A DNA stretch of 64,000 nt from NCBI RefSeq assembly GCF_024749045.1, contig NZ_CP087184.1, forward strand, positions 5,270,001-5,334,000, in the 5' to 3' direction. The notes under the pieces were generated by a model. It did not search any database. It had not been told where the DNA came from and was given only the letters and a program-made list of their open reading frames with translations. The position numbers were made by a program, and so were the translations under genes. Positions 40,005-50,876 of this stretch are shown piece after piece; the stretch's first letter is position 1; every line of letters starts with the position of its first letter. This DNA comes from Pseudomonas sp. B21-028. Lineage in GTDB: Bacteria > Pseudomonadota > Gammaproteobacteria > Pseudomonadales > Pseudomonadaceae.

Positions 40005-41513
40005 ATGCCCGTGACGACTCCACAAAACAACAACGCGCTGCATTCCCTGTGGGAGCGAGCTTGCTCGCGATGGGATCAGCGCGGTGTGTCTGATGTATCG
40101 AGCGGCCCGCATCGCGAGCAGGCTCGCTCCCACATGGGCACCCTCAGTGCCATTGCACTGGCAATCAGCCTGGCCGGTTGCGCCGGCCTGCCCGACCAGC
40201 GCCTGGCCAATGAGGCCCTCAAGCGTGGTGATACGACGCTGGCGCAGCAGAACTACCAGCAACTGGCTGACCTGGGCTACAGCGAGGCCCAGGTCGGTCT
40301 GGCCGATATCCAGGTGGACAGCCGCGACCCCGAGCAAATGAAGAAGGCCGAGGCCACTTACCGCACCGCCGCCGATATCTCGCCACGGGCCCAGGCTCGC
40401 CTGGGTCGCCTGCTGGTGGCCAAGCCGGGTTCCACCGAGGCGGAAAAGCACGAAGCCGAAGGCCTGTTGAAAAAAGCCTTCGCCAACGGTGAAGGCAATA
40501 CCCTGATCCCGCTGGCGATGCTGTACCTGCAATATCCCCACAGCTTTCCGAACGTCAACGCCCAGCAGCAGATCAGCCAGTGGCGCAGCGCCGGCTACCC
40601 GGAAGCGGGCCTGGCGCAGATTCTGCTCTATCGCACCCAGGGCACCTACGACCAGCATCTGGACGAAGTCGAGAAGGTCTGCAAGGCCGCATTGGCCACC
40701 ACCGATATCTGCTACGTCGAACTGGCCACGGTCTATCAAAAGCGTGGCCAGCCGGAACAGCAGGCCGAATTGCTCAAGCAGATGCAGGCCGGCCACGCCC
40801 GTGGCGTCGTGTCCGCCCAGCGCGTGGACAGTGTCGCCCGTGTCCTGGCCGATGCCAGCCTGGGCAAGACCGACGAAAAGACTGCCCAGTCGTTGCTCGA
40901 AGGCATCGCCCCTGGCTACCCCGCTGCCTGGGTCAGCCTGGCGCAACTGCTCTACGACTTCCCCGAACTGGGCGACGTCGACAAGATGATGCAATACCTG
41001 GAAAACGGCCGCGCCGCCGACCAGCCTCGCGCCGAGCTGCTGCTGGGCAAGCTGTACTACGAAGGCAAATGGGTGCCGGCCGACGCCAAGGTCGCCGAGG
41101 AACACTTCCAGAAAGCCGTCGGCCGCGAAGTAGCCGCCGATTACTACCTTGGCCAGATCTATCGCCGTGGCTACCTGGGTCGGGTGTACTCGCAAAAGGC
41201 CCTGGACCATCTGCTCAAGGCCGCCCGCAACGGCCAGAACAGCGCCGACTTCGCCATTGCCCAGTTGTTTTCCCAAGGCAAGGGCACCAAGCCCAACCCG
41301 GTCAACGCTTATGTGTTCAGCCAGTTGGCCAAGGTGCAGAACACCCCGCAAGCCATCGAGCTTGCCCAGACCCTCGAAGCACAATTACCGCCGGAGCAGC
41401 TTGCACAAGCCAAACGCCTGCTACAACAAGAGCAGGCCATTCGTGGCGTCATGAGCCCCGATACGCTGGAACTGCAAGCCCTAAAAGAAGATAACGGCGA
41501 GGAACAACTATGA
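40005..41513 (+). CDS. algK: Alginate export lipoprotein AlgK, with a REP doublet inserted in its signal region
   Basis: AlgK is an outer-membrane lipoprotein of Sel1/TPR-like repeats that scaffolds the periplasmic alginate complex and helps place AlgE. The lipobox is ISLAGCAG. The frame gives 502 residues, but residues 16-44 ([10 protein letters not shown]...ARSHM) are translated from an 87 bp palindromic repeat (40048-40134); without it the protein would be 473 residues with the usual [12 protein letters not shown] junction. The insertion is a multiple of three and keeps the frame. GGAGG lies 2 bases before the ATG and 8 before a GTG at 40011, which may be the real start. A start at the ATG 40134 (459 residues) would give a minimal signal peptide without basic residues. 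Confidence 0.93.
   Translation: MPVTTPQNNNALHSLWERACSRWDQRGVSDVSSGPHREQARSHMGTLSAIALAISLAGCAGLPDQRLANEALKRGDTTLAQQNYQQLADLGYSEAQVGLADIQVDSRDPEQMKKAEATYRTAADISPRAQARLGRLLVAKPGSTEAEKHEAEGLLKKAFANGEGNTLIPLAMLYLQYPHSFPNVNAQQQISQWRSAGYPEAGLAQILLYRTQGTYDQHLDEVEKVCKAALATTDICYVELATVYQKRGQPEQQAELLKQMQAGHARGVVSAQRVDSVARVLADASLGKTDEKTAQSLLEGIAPGYPAAWVSLAQLLYDFPELGDVDKMMQYLENGRAADQPRAELLLGKLYYEGKWVPADAKVAEEHFQKAVGREVAADYYLGQIYRRGYLGRVYSQKALDHLLKAARNGQNSADFAIAQLFSQGKGTKPNPVNAYVFSQLAKVQNTPQAIELAQTLEAQLPPEQLAQAKRLLQQEQAIRGVMSPDTLELQALKEDNGEEQL
40048..40134. repeat. REP doublet inside algK
   Basis: TGTGGGAGCGAGCTTGCTCG and CGAGCAGGCTCGCTCCCACA are the two arms of an 87 bp REP pair lying within the coding sequence. 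Removing it restores CAT-TCC-CTG-GGC-ACC, the expected algK reading, so it appears as a clean, recent insertion. It is the only REP pair in this window that lies inside a coding region. Confidence 0.93.
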
Positions 41514-43003
41514 AGCCTTTGAAGCTCAATCCTTTCGTGCAGGCCGGAATTGGCCTGACGTTCGCACTGATGTGGTCCTGCCCGACCCTGGCGGCCCTGA
41601 CCGAAAGCAAGAATTTCGGCCTGGAAGTGAAGATCACCGGCCAATCCGAAGACGACCGTGACCTGGGCACCCAGAGCGGTGGCGACGTCAACGGCGTGGG
41701 CCTGGACCTGCGTCCATGGGTCTATGGCGAAAGCGGCAACTGGAGCGCCTACGCCATGGCCCAGGCCGTGACCTCCACCGACGTCATCGAGACCGACACC
41801 CTGCAACAGTCCGATGGCGCCACCCAGCAGACAGACAGCGGCGACCGCGAAGCCAAGAAAAACTACCTGGCCATGCGTGAATTCTGGATTGGCTACAGCG
41901 GCCTGACCCCTTATCCGGGCGAACAGTTGAAGTTCGGTCGCCAGCGCCTGCGCAACGACGACGGCCAATGGCGCGACACCAACATCGAAGCCCTGAACTG
42001 GACCTTCGACACCACCTTGCTGCGGGCCAACGTCGGCGTCGCCGAACGTTTCAGCGAATACCGCACCGACCTCAAGGAACTGTCGCCCAAGGACAAGGAT
42101 CGCCTGCACGTCTATGGCGATGTGGCCTACCAGTGGATGCCAGGCCAGTGGGCCGGTATCCGTGCCCATCACACCCATGACAACGGCAACCTCGATTATC
42201 CGACCCCGGGCGAACCCACCGACGCCCTGGACAAGACCCAGAACGGCGACTTGACCTGGCTCGGCCTGGAAGCCAACAGCGACGCCTACAACTGGCGCAA
42301 CACTAACACCGTCAACTACTGGGCCAGCCTCACCGGCATGTCCGGTGACAGCGACAGCGTCAACCCGCTCAACGCCGACGGCACGCGTCCCGCGCAAGCC
42401 AAGCGCAGCGAAGACCTGAACGGCTGGGCCACTGACCTGGGTATCCGCCTGCGCCTCGATCCGCAATGGCAGGTTGGTGCGGCCTATGCCCGCGCCAGCG
42501 ATGAGTACCAGCAGAACGGCCTGCAGAGCAACCGCTCGAACTTCACCGGCACCCGCTCGCGGGTCCACCGCTTCGGCGAAGCGTTCCGTGGCGAGATGGC
42601 CAACACCCAGAGCGCCAGCCTGTTCGGTTCCTGGCAACTGCGCGACGAATACGACGCCAGCCTGGTGTACCACAAGTTCTGGCGTGTGGACGGCAACAAG
42701 CCAGTGGGCAGCAACGGCATCAACGCCGTGCAGAACAACACCGACGACGTGACCGGCGCCATCCTCTCCACCTCGACCCTGCCGCTGCGTGACGGCGACA
42801 AGGACCTGGGCCAGGAGGTCGACCTGGTGGTCACCAAGTACTTCAAGCAAGGATTGCTGCCGGCCGCACTGAGCCAGTCCATCGACGAACCCTCGGCGCT
42901 GGTGCGCTTGCGTGGCGGCGTGTTCAAGCCAGGCGATGCCTACGGCAAAGACGTCGACTCGTACATGCACCGTGCCTTTGTCGACGTGATCTGGCGCTTC
43001 TGA
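41510..43003 (+). CDS. algE: Alginate export porin AlgE
   Basis: AlgE is the 18-stranded outer-membrane beta barrel through which alginate leaves the cell. The 497-residue protein has a signal peptide (to about residue 30, ...SCPTLAA), many alternating strands with Arg/Lys-rich pore segments ([10 protein letters not shown]), and ends in a typical C-terminal aromatic strand (DVIWRF). Its ATG overlaps the algK stop by 4 bp and has GAGGA 6 bases upstream. Confidence 0.97.
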   Translation: MKPLKLNPFVQAGIGLTFALMWSCPTLAALTESKNFGLEVKITGQSEDDRDLGTQSGGDVNGVGLDLRPWVYGESGNWSAYAMAQAVTSTDVIETDTLQQSDGATQQTDSGDREAKKNYLAMREFWIGYSGLTPYPGEQLKFGRQRLRNDDGQWRDTNIEALNWTFDTTLLRANVGVAERFSEYRTDLKELSPKDKDRLHVYGDVAYQWMPGQWAGIRAHHTHDNGNLDYPTPGEPTDALDKTQNGDLTWLGLEANSDAYNWRNTNTVNYWASLTGMSGDSDSVNPLNADGTRPAQAKRSEDLNGWATDLGIRLRLDPQWQVGAAYARASDEYQQNGLQSNRSNFTGTRSRVHRFGEAFRGEMANTQSASLFGSWQLRDEYDASLVYHKFWRVDGNKPVGSNGINAVQNNTDDVTGAILSTSTLPLRDGDKDLGQEVDLVVTKYFKQGLLPAALSQSIDEPSALVRLRGGVFKPGDAYGKDVDSYMHRAFVDVIWRF

Positions 43004-43029
43004 TGCGAATGGCCATGGGAGTGCCCGAA

Positions 43030-44619
43030 ATGAACCGCTACCTCAGGAACAGCCAGGCGATGAAAGGTTCGATCAGCCTGTTGGTCGCAGCGATGCTGCT
43101 GGCCGGCTCGCCGGCGTTCGCCAACGTTGAACCGGTGGTCAAGCCGGGCAACGTGGTCAAGGAACTGCAACGCGCCAAGACCTACACCGTCAACAGCGCG
43201 CCGACCGAGCCGCTGGAACTGGCCAAGCCGACCTTGCCCGACCTCAAAGGCTTCACCGCCGAAGCGGTCGCGGCCAAGATCGTGCGGACCAAGCCCGGCA
43301 AGGTCAGCGTGCGCCGGATGATGCAGGAAAACGCCTTGAAGGACTTCATCGGCGGTGACAACAAGATGGCCGAGTGGGTGGTGCGTCAGCACGGCATCCC
43401 GCAGGCCATCTTCATCGACGACGGCTACATGAACTTCAAGGACCTGGCCAAGAAGCTGCCCAAGTACGTCATCGAAACCTCGCCGGGTGTCTACCTGGCG
43501 AAGATTCCGATCGTGGTTGGCCAGAAAGGCATCCTGGAAATCGACAAACAGACCCAGGAACTGCGCCTGTCCCAGGAAGGCGGTTCGTTCCTGGTCAACG
43601 ATGGCCGGATGTTCATCCGCGACACCAAGGTCACCGGCTGGCGTGAAAAGGACAACGGCCCCGCCACGTTCCGCTCGCCCAAGGAGTTCCGCCCGTTCCT
43701 GCTCGCGTGGGGCGGCACCGAGACTTACATCGTCAACACCAAGATGGCCAGCTTCGGCTACTCCAACAGTAAGTCGTATGGGGTGAGTATTTCCCAGTAC
43801 ACGCCGAACATGGCCAAGGTCCTCAAGCGCCCGGAACCGACCGGCTGGATCATCGGTTCCGAGTTCTCGGACATGTGGTACGGCTTCTACTGCTACGAGA
43901 CGCGCGACTTCGTGGTCAAGGGCAACACTTACAAGGACAACATTGTCTACGGCATCGACCCCCACGACCGGTCCCATCGGCTGATCATCGCCGACAACAC
44001 CGTCTACGGGACGAAGAAGAAGCACGGGATCATCATCTCCCGTGAGGTCAACGACAGCTTCATCTTCAACAACCGCAGCTACGACAACAAACTCTCGGGC
44101 CTGGTGATCGACCGTAACAGCGTCAACAACATCATTGCCTACAACGAGATCTACAAGAACCACACCGACGGCATCACCCTCTACGAGAGTGCCGACAACC
44201 TGTTGTGGGACAACAAAGTGATCAGCAACCAGCGCCACGGCATCCGGATTCGTAACAGCGTGAACATCCGCCTCTACGAAAACGTGTCCATGGCCAACGG
44301 CCTCACCGGCATCTATGGCCACATCAAGGACCTGTCCAACACCGACCGGGACATCAAGCTCGACCCGTTCGACGCCGAGGTTTCGCTGATCGTGGTCGGT
44401 GGTGAACTGGCCGCCAACGGCAGTGGCCCGCTGTCCATCGACTCGCCCCTGAGCGTCGAGCTGTACCGCGTGTCCATGCTCGCGCCGACCAAATCCAGCG
44501 GCATCAGCTTCACCGGGATCCTGGGCGAGCGCCAGGATGAAATTCTCGACCTGCTGGTGCGCCAGCAGAAAGCCGTACTGATCGACCCTGTCGAACGCCA
44601 GACCGAATTGCGGGACTGA
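43030..44619 (+). CDS. algG: Poly(beta-D-mannuronate) C5-epimerase AlgG
   Basis: AlgG converts mannuronate to guluronate in the periplasm within the polymer and protects the chain from AlgL. The 529-residue protein has a signal peptide (ISLLVAAMLLAGSPAFA), and a right-handed beta-helix with the catalytic DPHDR motif at residues 310-314, followed by repeated N-rich turns (FIFNNRSYDNKLSGLVIDR). GGGAG precedes the ATG at 43030; a start at 43003 overlapping the algE stop is possible but less supported. Confidence 0.96.
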   Translation: MNRYLRNSQAMKGSISLLVAAMLLAGSPAFANVEPVVKPGNVVKELQRAKTYTVNSAPTEPLELAKPTLPDLKGFTAEAVAAKIVRTKPGKVSVRRMMQENALKDFIGGDNKMAEWVVRQHGIPQAIFIDDGYMNFKDLAKKLPKYVIETSPGVYLAKIPIVVGQKGILEIDKQTQELRLSQEGGSFLVNDGRMFIRDTKVTGWREKDNGPATFRSPKEFRPFLLAWGGTETYIVNTKMASFGYSNSKSYGVSISQYTPNMAKVLKRPEPTGWIIGSEFSDMWYGFYCYETRDFVVKGNTYKDNIVYGIDPHDRSHRLIIADNTVYGTKKKHGIIISREVNDSFIFNNRSYDNKLSGLVIDRNSVNNIIAYNEIYKNHTDGITLYESADNLLWDNKVISNQRHGIRIRNSVNIRLYENVSMANGLTGIYGHIKDLSNTDRDIKLDPFDAEVSLIVVGGELAANGSGPLSIDSPLSVELYRVSMLAPTKSSGISFTGILGERQDEILDLLVRQQKAVLIDPVERQTELRD

Positions 44620-44630
44620 GGATGACCTTT

Positions 44631-46079
44631 ATGAACCCACAGATGATTAAACTCCTGGGCCTGTCTGCCCTGACTGCCGGCATTCTCGCCGCTGCAAGCG
44701 GCGCGCGCGCCGACGAAATCAAGGCGCCTGCCTTCACCGCGGAGCCCTGCTGCAACCTGTGCCCTGCCGCTCACGATGCAAAGAACTACACCACGCGCTA
44801 CCAGCAGAACTTCACCACGCTGGTACAGGCCCAGGGCGACTGGCTGTTCCGGACCCAGGAAGACCTGCGCACCGAATTCAACACCACGCCGGCCGGCTAC
44901 AAGCGCATGCAGCAGCTGCACGATGCGTTCAAGAAAAAAGGCGTCGAGCTGGTCATCGTCTACCAGCCGACCCGTGGCCTGGTAAACCGCAACAAGCTCA
45001 ACCCGCAGGAAAAGGCCGGTTTCGATTATGAAAAAGCCCTGACCAACTACAAGACCATGCTCGGCCGTTTCGCGCAGATGGGCTACGTAGTGCCGGACCT
45101 GTCGCCGCTGACCAACGAAAACCTGCCCGAAACCCTGCCGGCCCACGATTTCTACTTCCGTGGCGACCAGCACTGGACGCCTTACGGGGCCCAGCGCACG
45201 GCGAAGATCGTCGCCGAGAAGGTCAAGCAGATCCCGGCCTTCGCCGACATTCCCAAGCGTGAATTCGAGACCAAGAAGTCCGGCCGCATGGGCAAGACCG
45301 GCACCCTGCATAACATGGCCGGGCAACTGTGCGGCACCAGCTACGCCATCCAGTACATGGACCAGTTCACCACCGAGCCTAAAGGCGAGGCCGGTGACGG
45401 CGATCTGTTCGGCGACTCCGGCAACCCGCAGATCACCCTCGTGGGCACCAGTCACAGCGGCAAGAACTACAACTTCGCAGGCTTCCTGCAAGAAGCCATC
45501 GGCGCCGACATCCTCAACGTGGCCTTCCCTGGCGGCGGTTTCGAAGGCGCGATGATCCAGTACCTGGGCAGCGAAGAATTCCAGAAGAGCCCGCCGAAAA
45601 TCCTGATCTGGGAATTCTCGCCGCTGTATCGCCTGGACCAGGAAACCATCTATCGCCAGATGATGGCGCTGCTGGACGACAACGGTTGTGAAGGCAAGCC
45701 GGCGCTGATGAGCAGCAAGACCGCCCTCAAGCCGGGCAAGAACGAATTGATGGTCAATAGCAAGAACATGGATCTGCGTAACGGCAGCCACCAGGTCGAT
45801 ATCCGTTTCGCCGATACCTCGGTGAAAACGTTGCAAGCCACCCTCTGGTACATGAATGGGCGCCACGAGGACATCAAGATCGAAAAACCGAATACCTCGG
45901 ACACCGACGGGCGTTTCGCCTTCCAGTTGCGCACCGATGAGGACTGGGCTTCGCAGAATCTGCTGGCCGTTGAAGTCCAGGGCCCCGAAGCCGGTGCGGC
46001 CCCACAGCAAGTGGAAGCGAAAGTCTGCAAACGCAATGTCTCTCCGCAAGCCGAACAAACGGCTCAAATCGGACAATGA
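44631..46079 (+). CDS. algX: Alginate O-acetyltransferase AlgX
   Basis: AlgX is the periplasmic SGNH-type enzyme that transfers acetyl groups to mannuronate, with a C-terminal carbohydrate-binding module. In this 482-residue protein the signal peptide ends near residue 28 (SGARADE), the catalytic Asp/His pair is in GDQHW (Asp179, His181), and the nucleophile in GTSHSG (Ser274). Start 44631 has GAGG 9 bases upstream; the ATG at 44622 has no spacing. The C-terminal ~130 residues form the binding module. Confidence 0.96.
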   Translation: MNPQMIKLLGLSALTAGILAAASGARADEIKAPAFTAEPCCNLCPAAHDAKNYTTRYQQNFTTLVQAQGDWLFRTQEDLRTEFNTTPAGYKRMQQLHDAFKKKGVELVIVYQPTRGLVNRNKLNPQEKAGFDYEKALTNYKTMLGRFAQMGYVVPDLSPLTNENLPETLPAHDFYFRGDQHWTPYGAQRTAKIVAEKVKQIPAFADIPKREFETKKSGRMGKTGTLHNMAGQLCGTSYAIQYMDQFTTEPKGEAGDGDLFGDSGNPQITLVGTSHSGKNYNFAGFLQEAIGADILNVAFPGGGFEGAMIQYLGSEEFQKSPPKILIWEFSPLYRLDQETIYRQMMALLDDNGCEGKPALMSSKTALKPGKNELMVNSKNMDLRNGSHQVDIRFADTSVKTLQATLWYMNGRHEDIKIEKPNTSDTDGRFAFQLRTDEDWASQNLLAVEVQGPEAGAAPQQVEAKVCKRNVSPQAEQTAQIGQ

Positions 46080-46090
46080 GGTCTCGCTTT

Positions 46091-47224
46091 ATGACCAGAA
46101 ACATGCGCAACCGAACGTTGAAAACGCTGCTGGCGCCGTCCCTGCTGACCCTGGCGATGTTCGCCGGGGCCACCCAGGCCGCGGCCCCGCTGCGCCCGCC
46201 ACAGGGTTACTTCGCGCCGATCGAAAAGACCAAGGCCGGCGACTCCGCCCAAGGCTGCGATGCCGTGCCGGCGCCCTATACCGGCTCCCTGCAGTTTCGC
46301 AGCAAGTACGAGGGTTCCGACAAGGCCCGTGCGACGTTGAACGTGCAATCGGAAAAAGCCTTCCGCGACAGCACCGCCGACATCACCAAGATCGAGCGCG
46401 GCGTCAGCAAGCAAGTGATGCAGTTCATGCGTGACGGCCGTCCCGAACAGCTGGAATGCACCCTGAACTGGTTGACCACCTGGGCCAAGGCCGATGCGCT
46501 GATGTCCAAGGACTTCAACCACACCGGCAAGTCCATGCGCAAATGGGCCCTGGGCAGCATGGCGTCGGCCTATGTACGCCTGAAGTTCTCCGACTCTCAT
46601 CCGTTGGCGAACCATCAGGAACAGGCGCAACTGATCGAAAGCTGGTTCAGCAAGATGGCCGATCAGGTGGTCAGCGACTGGGACAACCTGCCGCTGGACA
46701 AGACCAACAACCACTCCTACTGGGCCGCCTGGTCGGTGATGGCGACCTCGGTCGCGACCAACCGCCGCGACCTGTTCGACTGGGCCGTCAAGGAATACAA
46801 GGTCGGCGTCAACCAGATCGATGCCGACGGCTTCCTGCCCAACGAACTCAAGCGCAAGCAACGGGCCCTGTCCTATCACAACTACGCCCTGCCGCCATTG
46901 GCGATGATCGCCAGTTTCGCTCAGGTCAACGGTGTGGATCTGCGCCAGGAAAACAACGGCGCCCTCAAGCGCCTGGGTGACCGGGTGCTGGCCGGGGTGA
47001 AAGACCCGGACATCTTCGAAGAGAAGAACGGCGAAGAACAGGACATGAAGGATCTGAAAATCGATTCGAAATTCGCCTGGCTCGAACCGTTCTGCAGCCT
47101 CTACACCTGCTCAGGCGATGTGCTGGAGCGCAAACATGACATGCAGCCGTTCAAGACCTTCCGCCTCGGCGGGGACTTGACCAAGGTGTACGACCCGGCC
47201 AACGAGAAAGGTAAAGGAAGCTGA
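46091..47224 (+). CDS. algL: Alginate lyase AlgL
   Basis: AlgL is a periplasmic (alpha/alpha)-toroid mannuronate lyase that removes alginate left in the periplasm. The 377-residue protein has a signal peptide ending near ATQAAA, the PL5 substrate motif [10 protein letters not shown] with catalytic His208, and the conserved [13 protein letters not shown] and [14 protein letters not shown] regions. GAGG supports the ATG at 46091; another ATG at 46076 overlaps the algX stop by 4 bp. Confidence 0.97.
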   Translation: MTRNMRNRTLKTLLAPSLLTLAMFAGATQAAAPLRPPQGYFAPIEKTKAGDSAQGCDAVPAPYTGSLQFRSKYEGSDKARATLNVQSEKAFRDSTADITKIERGVSKQVMQFMRDGRPEQLECTLNWLTTWAKADALMSKDFNHTGKSMRKWALGSMASAYVRLKFSDSHPLANHQEQAQLIESWFSKMADQVVSDWDNLPLDKTNNHSYWAAWSVMATSVATNRRDLFDWAVKEYKVGVNQIDADGFLPNELKRKQRALSYHNYALPPLAMIASFAQVNGVDLRQENNGALKRLGDRVLAGVKDPDIFEEKNGEEQDMKDLKIDSKFAWLEPFCSLYTCSGDVLERKHDMQPFKTFRLGGDLTKVYDPANEKGKGS

Positions 47225-47233
47225 TTCACCGCT

Positions 47234-47342
47234 GATCGTTCCCACGCTCTGCGTGGGAATGCAGCCGGGGACGCTCTGCGTCCCAAAAAGCCGAACGCGG
47301 AGCGTCCGTAGAGGCATTCCCACGCAGAGCGTGGGAACGATC
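47234..47342. repeat. GTTCCCACGCTCTGCGTGGGAA-type inverted repeat between algL and algI
   Basis: GATCGTTCCCACGCTCTGCG at the left is mirrored by CGCAGAGCGTGGGAACGATC at the right, with inner GGACGCTCTGCGTCC motifs. Each arm is itself palindromic. This is a different repeat family from the GTGGGAGCGAGC one, and it separates the polymer-modification genes into two transcript parts. Confidence 0.88.
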
Positions 47343-47418
47343 GTAACCGCCCTTTTTCACTGGGGGGGTTTGGGGGGGCTCTGGCCCTTGACTGTTGATT
47401 CAACATGGAGAGATCGGG

Positions 47419-48984
47419 ATGGTATTTTCATCCAACGTGTTCCTGTTCCTGTTCCTGCCGATCTTTCTCGGCTTGTACTACTTGAGCGGGCAACGCTATC
47501 GCAACCTGCTGCTGCTGATCGCCAGCTATGTGTTCTATGCCTGGTGGCGGGTGGACTTCCTGGCCCTGTTCGCCGGCGTGACCCTGTGGAACTACTGGAT
47601 CGGCCTGAAAGTGGGTGCCGCCGGTGTGCGCACCAAACCGGCCCAGCGCTGGCTGCTGCTCGGCGTGGGCGTGGACTTGGCCATCCTGGGCTATTTCAAG
47701 TACGCCAACTTCGGCGTGGACAGCCTCAACGCCATCATCACCGGCTTCGGTCTCAACCCGTTCATCCTGACCCACGTGCTGTTGCCGATCGGGATCTCGT
47801 TCTACATCTTCGAGTCCATCAGCTACATCATCGACGTCTATCGCGGTGACACGCCGGCGACCCGCAACCTGATCGACTTCGCAGCGTTCGTGGCGATCTT
47901 CCCGCACCTGATCGCCGGCCCCGTGCTGCGTTTCCGTGACCTGGCCGACCAGTTCAACAACCGCACCCACACCCTGGACAAGTTCTCCGAAGGTTGCACG
48001 CGCTTCATGCAGGGCTTCATCAAGAAAGTGTTCATCGCCGACACCCTGGCGGTGGTGGCCGACCATTGCTTCGCCCTGCAGAACCCGACCACCGGTGATG
48101 CCTGGCTCGGCGCCCTGGCCTACACCGCGCAGTTGTACTTCGACTTCTCCGGCTACAGCGACATGGCCATCGGCCTGGGTCTGATGATGGGTTTCCGTTT
48201 CATGGAAAACTTCAAGCAGCCCTACATCAGCCAATCGATCACCGAGTTCTGGCGGCGCTGGCACATCAGCCTGTCGACCTGGCTGCGCGACTACCTCTAC
48301 ATCACCCTGGGCGGCAACCGCAAAGGCACGTTGATGACCTATCGCAACCTGTTCCTGACCATGCTGCTCGGTGGTCTGTGGCACGGCGCGAACATCACCT
48401 ACGTAATCTGGGGCGCCTGGCACGGTATCTGGCTGGCCATCGAGAAGGCCGTGGGCATCAACACCACGCCACGCAGCCTCAACCCGATCCGCTGGGCGCT
48501 GACTTTCCTGCTGGTGGTAATGGGCTGGGTGATCTTCCGTGCCGAGAACCTGCACGTGGCCGCCCGCATGTACGGCGCCATGTTCAGCTTCGGCGACTGG
48601 TCGCTGTCGGAGCTGACCCGCGCCAATCTCACCGGCCTGCAGATCGCCACGCTGGTGGTGGCCTACGTCACCCTCGCGTTCTTCGGCCTGCGGGACTTCT
48701 ACACCAACCGTCCGCCGCTCAAGACCAAGCCGGAGGTCAACACCGAGGCCAATGGCCCGGCCACTGCGCAACCGGGGCTGATCAAGGCCGTACCGGGCGA
48801 TAACCCGTCGACGATCCACGAACCGGGCTACACCGTGGGCGTCGAGGCCCAGGTGCAACCGGCCTACTGGGTCGCGGACTGGCCGCGCTACGTCATGCGT
48901 GCGCTGGTGCTGCTGCTGTTCATCGCTTCGATTCTCAAACTCTCGGCGCAAAGCTTCTCGCCGTTCCTTTACTTCCAGTTCTGA
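47419..48984 (+). CDS. algI: Alginate O-acetylation membrane protein AlgI (MBOAT)
   Basis: AlgI is a polytopic MBOAT protein that passes acetyl groups across the inner membrane to AlgJ/AlgX. The 521-residue product has about 11-12 hydrophobic segments and the catalytic histidine His322 in WHGAN, plus the second conserved motif HIAGP-type FPHLIAGPVLRF. GGAGAG lies upstream of the ATG at 47419. A C-terminal extension (about 435-490) is hydrophilic and Pro-rich before the last helix. Confidence 0.96.
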   Translation: MVFSSNVFLFLFLPIFLGLYYLSGQRYRNLLLLIASYVFYAWWRVDFLALFAGVTLWNYWIGLKVGAAGVRTKPAQRWLLLGVGVDLAILGYFKYANFGVDSLNAIITGFGLNPFILTHVLLPIGISFYIFESISYIIDVYRGDTPATRNLIDFAAFVAIFPHLIAGPVLRFRDLADQFNNRTHTLDKFSEGCTRFMQGFIKKVFIADTLAVVADHCFALQNPTTGDAWLGALAYTAQLYFDFSGYSDMAIGLGLMMGFRFMENFKQPYISQSITEFWRRWHISLSTWLRDYLYITLGGNRKGTLMTYRNLFLTMLLGGLWHGANITYVIWGAWHGIWLAIEKAVGINTTPRSLNPIRWALTFLLVVMGWVIFRAENLHVAARMYGAMFSFGDWSLSELTRANLTGLQIATLVVAYVTLAFFGLRDFYTNRPPLKTKPEVNTEANGPATAQPGLIKAVPGDNPSTIHEPGYTVGVEAQVQPAYWVADWPRYVMRALVLLLFIASILKLSAQSFSPFLYFQF

Positions 48985-48995
48985 GGGATCTGAAC

Positions 48996-50171
48996 ATGAC
49001 CCGCTCATTACGCATCTTTTACATCGCACTGTTCCTGCTGATCCTCGCGGTCCTGGGCCTGTGGTCGATGCGCAGTTTCTTCGGCTTCAGCACCAACCCC
49101 GATGCCACCGTGCTCAACGGGCGCTGGACCAAGGCTGTCGAAACCCACTACGACGATCAGTTCCCGATCAAACGCCTGGGCACCAACATCTGGGCCGCGC
49201 TGGACTACAAGCTGTTCAACGAAGGCCGCAAAGGCGTGGTCCTCGGCCGCGACCAGTGGCTGTACAGCGACGAAGAGTTCAACCCGATCGTCAACGAAGA
49301 ACTGAACCTGCAAGGTAACTACGCGCTGGTCGAAGGCGTGCGTCAGAAACTCAAGGAACAGGGCATCACCCTGGTGATGGCGATCGTGCCGGCCAAGGCG
49401 CGGCTGTATCCGGAGCACCTGGGTGAAGTGAAGCCGGCGAGCATTCACGCCAATCTCTACCAGGACTTCCATGCCCGCGTGGCGGCCGACAAGATCCTCG
49501 CCCCCGACCTGCTCGGCCCGCTGCAACAGGCCAAGCAGAGCGGTCAGCAAGTCTTCCTGCGCACCGACACCCACTGGACCCCGGAAGGCGCCCAGGTCGC
49601 AGCCGAAAAAATTGCCAAGACCATTGCCGAACGCACGCCCCTCAACGGCGAGCCGCAACGCTTCGTCACGGAACCTGCGGAAAAGATCACCCACAAGGGC
49701 GACCTGCGCCAGTTCCTGCCCCTGGACCCGCTGTTCGAAAACCTGATGCCGGCCCAGGAGCCCCTGGTCAAGCGCAACACCCGCGAAGCCGACGATCAAC
49801 CGGCCAGCGACGACGCGCTGTTTGCCGACGCCCAGGTTCCCGTGGCCCTGATCGGCACCAGCTACAGCGCCAACCCCAACTGGAACTTCGTCGGTGCGCT
49901 CAAGCAGGCCCTGCACAGCGACGTCGTGAACTACGCCGAAGACGGCCATGGCCCGATTCTGCCGATGCTCAGCTACCTCAAGAGCGACGCTTTCAAGAAC
50001 AGCCCGCCACAAGTGCTGATCTGGGAGTTTCCTGAACGTTATCTGCCCGTGAACAACGAAATCGGCGACGCCGACCCGCAGTGGGTCGCAGAGCTCAAAC
50101 AAGCCGGTGCGCGCCAACAGAACGTTGCCGCCAACACTCAATCCGAGACGCCCGACCGGGCGCAAAACTGA
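48996..50171 (+). CDS. algJ: Alginate O-acetyltransferase AlgJ
   Basis: AlgJ is a membrane-anchored SGNH-like acetylesterase/transferase related to AlgX. The 391-residue protein has an N-terminal anchor (FYIALFLLILAVLGLW), catalytic TDTHW (Asp191, His193) and GTSYS (Ser289), all within one residue of the P. aeruginosa numbering. The start lies 11 bp after algI and has GAGGG upstream. Confidence 0.96.
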   Translation: MTRSLRIFYIALFLLILAVLGLWSMRSFFGFSTNPDATVLNGRWTKAVETHYDDQFPIKRLGTNIWAALDYKLFNEGRKGVVLGRDQWLYSDEEFNPIVNEELNLQGNYALVEGVRQKLKEQGITLVMAIVPAKARLYPEHLGEVKPASIHANLYQDFHARVAADKILAPDLLGPLQQAKQSGQQVFLRTDTHWTPEGAQVAAEKIAKTIAERTPLNGEPQRFVTEPAEKITHKGDLRQFLPLDPLFENLMPAQEPLVKRNTREADDQPASDDALFADAQVPVALIGTSYSANPNWNFVGALKQALHSDVVNYAEDGHGPILPMLSYLKSDAFKNSPPQVLIWEFPERYLPVNNEIGDADPQWVAELKQAGARQQNVAANTQSETPDRAQN

Positions 50172-50185
50172 AAGAGAGGTCCACC

Positions 50186-50851
50186 ATGACTTTCAACACT
50201 ACTCCTCGCCGTCTCGCTGCTCGTTCCTTCAAGGCCGTTGCCCTGGTTGCCAGCATGAGCGCCCTTTCCTTCACAGCGTTTGCCGGTGACTCGGCCCTGT
50301 ACGGTCCGGTCGCGCCAAAAGGCTCGAGCTTCGTGCGTATCTACAACGCCAGCAACAGCGAAGTCAGCGCCACCGTCGGCAGTACCAACCTCAACGACGT
50401 AGCCCCATTGGCCAGCAGCGACTTCAGCTTCATGCCCGGCGGCGACTACAGCGCCAAGGTGGGCAGCCAGACCGTTCCGGTTAAACTGGCCCCCGATCAC
50501 TACTACACCCTGGTCAACAACGCGAGCGGCCAGCCGCAACTGATCGAAGAACCACCGTTCAAGAACAAGCAGAAATCCCTGGTGCGTGTGCAGAACCTCA
50601 CCGACAAGGCACTGACCCTCAAGACCGCCGACGGCAAGACCGACGTGGTGCCGAACGTCGCGGCCAAGGGCCGTGGCGAACGTGAGATCAACCCGGTGAA
50701 AGTCAGCCTGGCGCTGTTCGAGGGCGACAAGAAAGTCGGCGACCTCAAGCCCGTGGCCCTGGAGCGCGGCGAAGCGGCCGTGCTGTACGTCACCGGCTCC
50801 GGAAGCAGCTTGTCGCCGGTCTGGGTAAAGCGTCCAGTGTCAACTCGCTGA
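50186..50851 (+). CDS. algF: Alginate O-acetylation protein AlgF
   Basis: AlgF is a periplasmic adaptor of two beta-sandwich domains needed for acetylation. The 221-residue protein has a signal peptide cleaved near SFTAFAGDS, then ALYGPVAPKGSSFVRIYNAS and a C-terminal domain (KSLVRVQNLTDKALTLKT). AGAGAGG precedes the ATG. It is 14 bp after algJ; the next gene, algA, is separated by a 212 bp gap with a REP doublet. Confidence 0.96.
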   Translation: MTFNTTPRRLAARSFKAVALVASMSALSFTAFAGDSALYGPVAPKGSSFVRIYNASNSEVSATVGSTNLNDVAPLASSDFSFMPGGDYSAKVGSQTVPVKLAPDHYYTLVNNASGQPQLIEEPPFKNKQKSLVRVQNLTDKALTLKTADGKTDVVPNVAAKGRGEREINPVKVSLALFEGDKKVGDLKPVALERGEAAVLYVTGSGSSLSPVWVKRPVSTR

Positions 50852-50876
50852 TGGATTCACTCGACTGACGCTTTCC

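Noticed and set aside
40005-40140. algK as a disrupted pseudogene
   Set aside because: The insertion is a multiple of three, the frame is intact to the normal stop, and the lipobox is preserved, so a functional product is likely.
38703-41384. Minus-strand open frame of 893 codons opposite alg44/algK
   Set aside because: Its composition (His/Gln/Val/Gly-rich) and position opposite well-identified genes show it is an antisense artefact of high GC at third codon positions.
44313-46076. Minus-strand open frame of 587 codons opposite algX
   Set aside because: Antisense shadow of algX; no start signal and no recognisable domain.
47428-49029. Minus-strand open frame of 533 codons opposite algI
   Set aside because: Antisense shadow of algI with biased His/Gln/Glu-rich composition.
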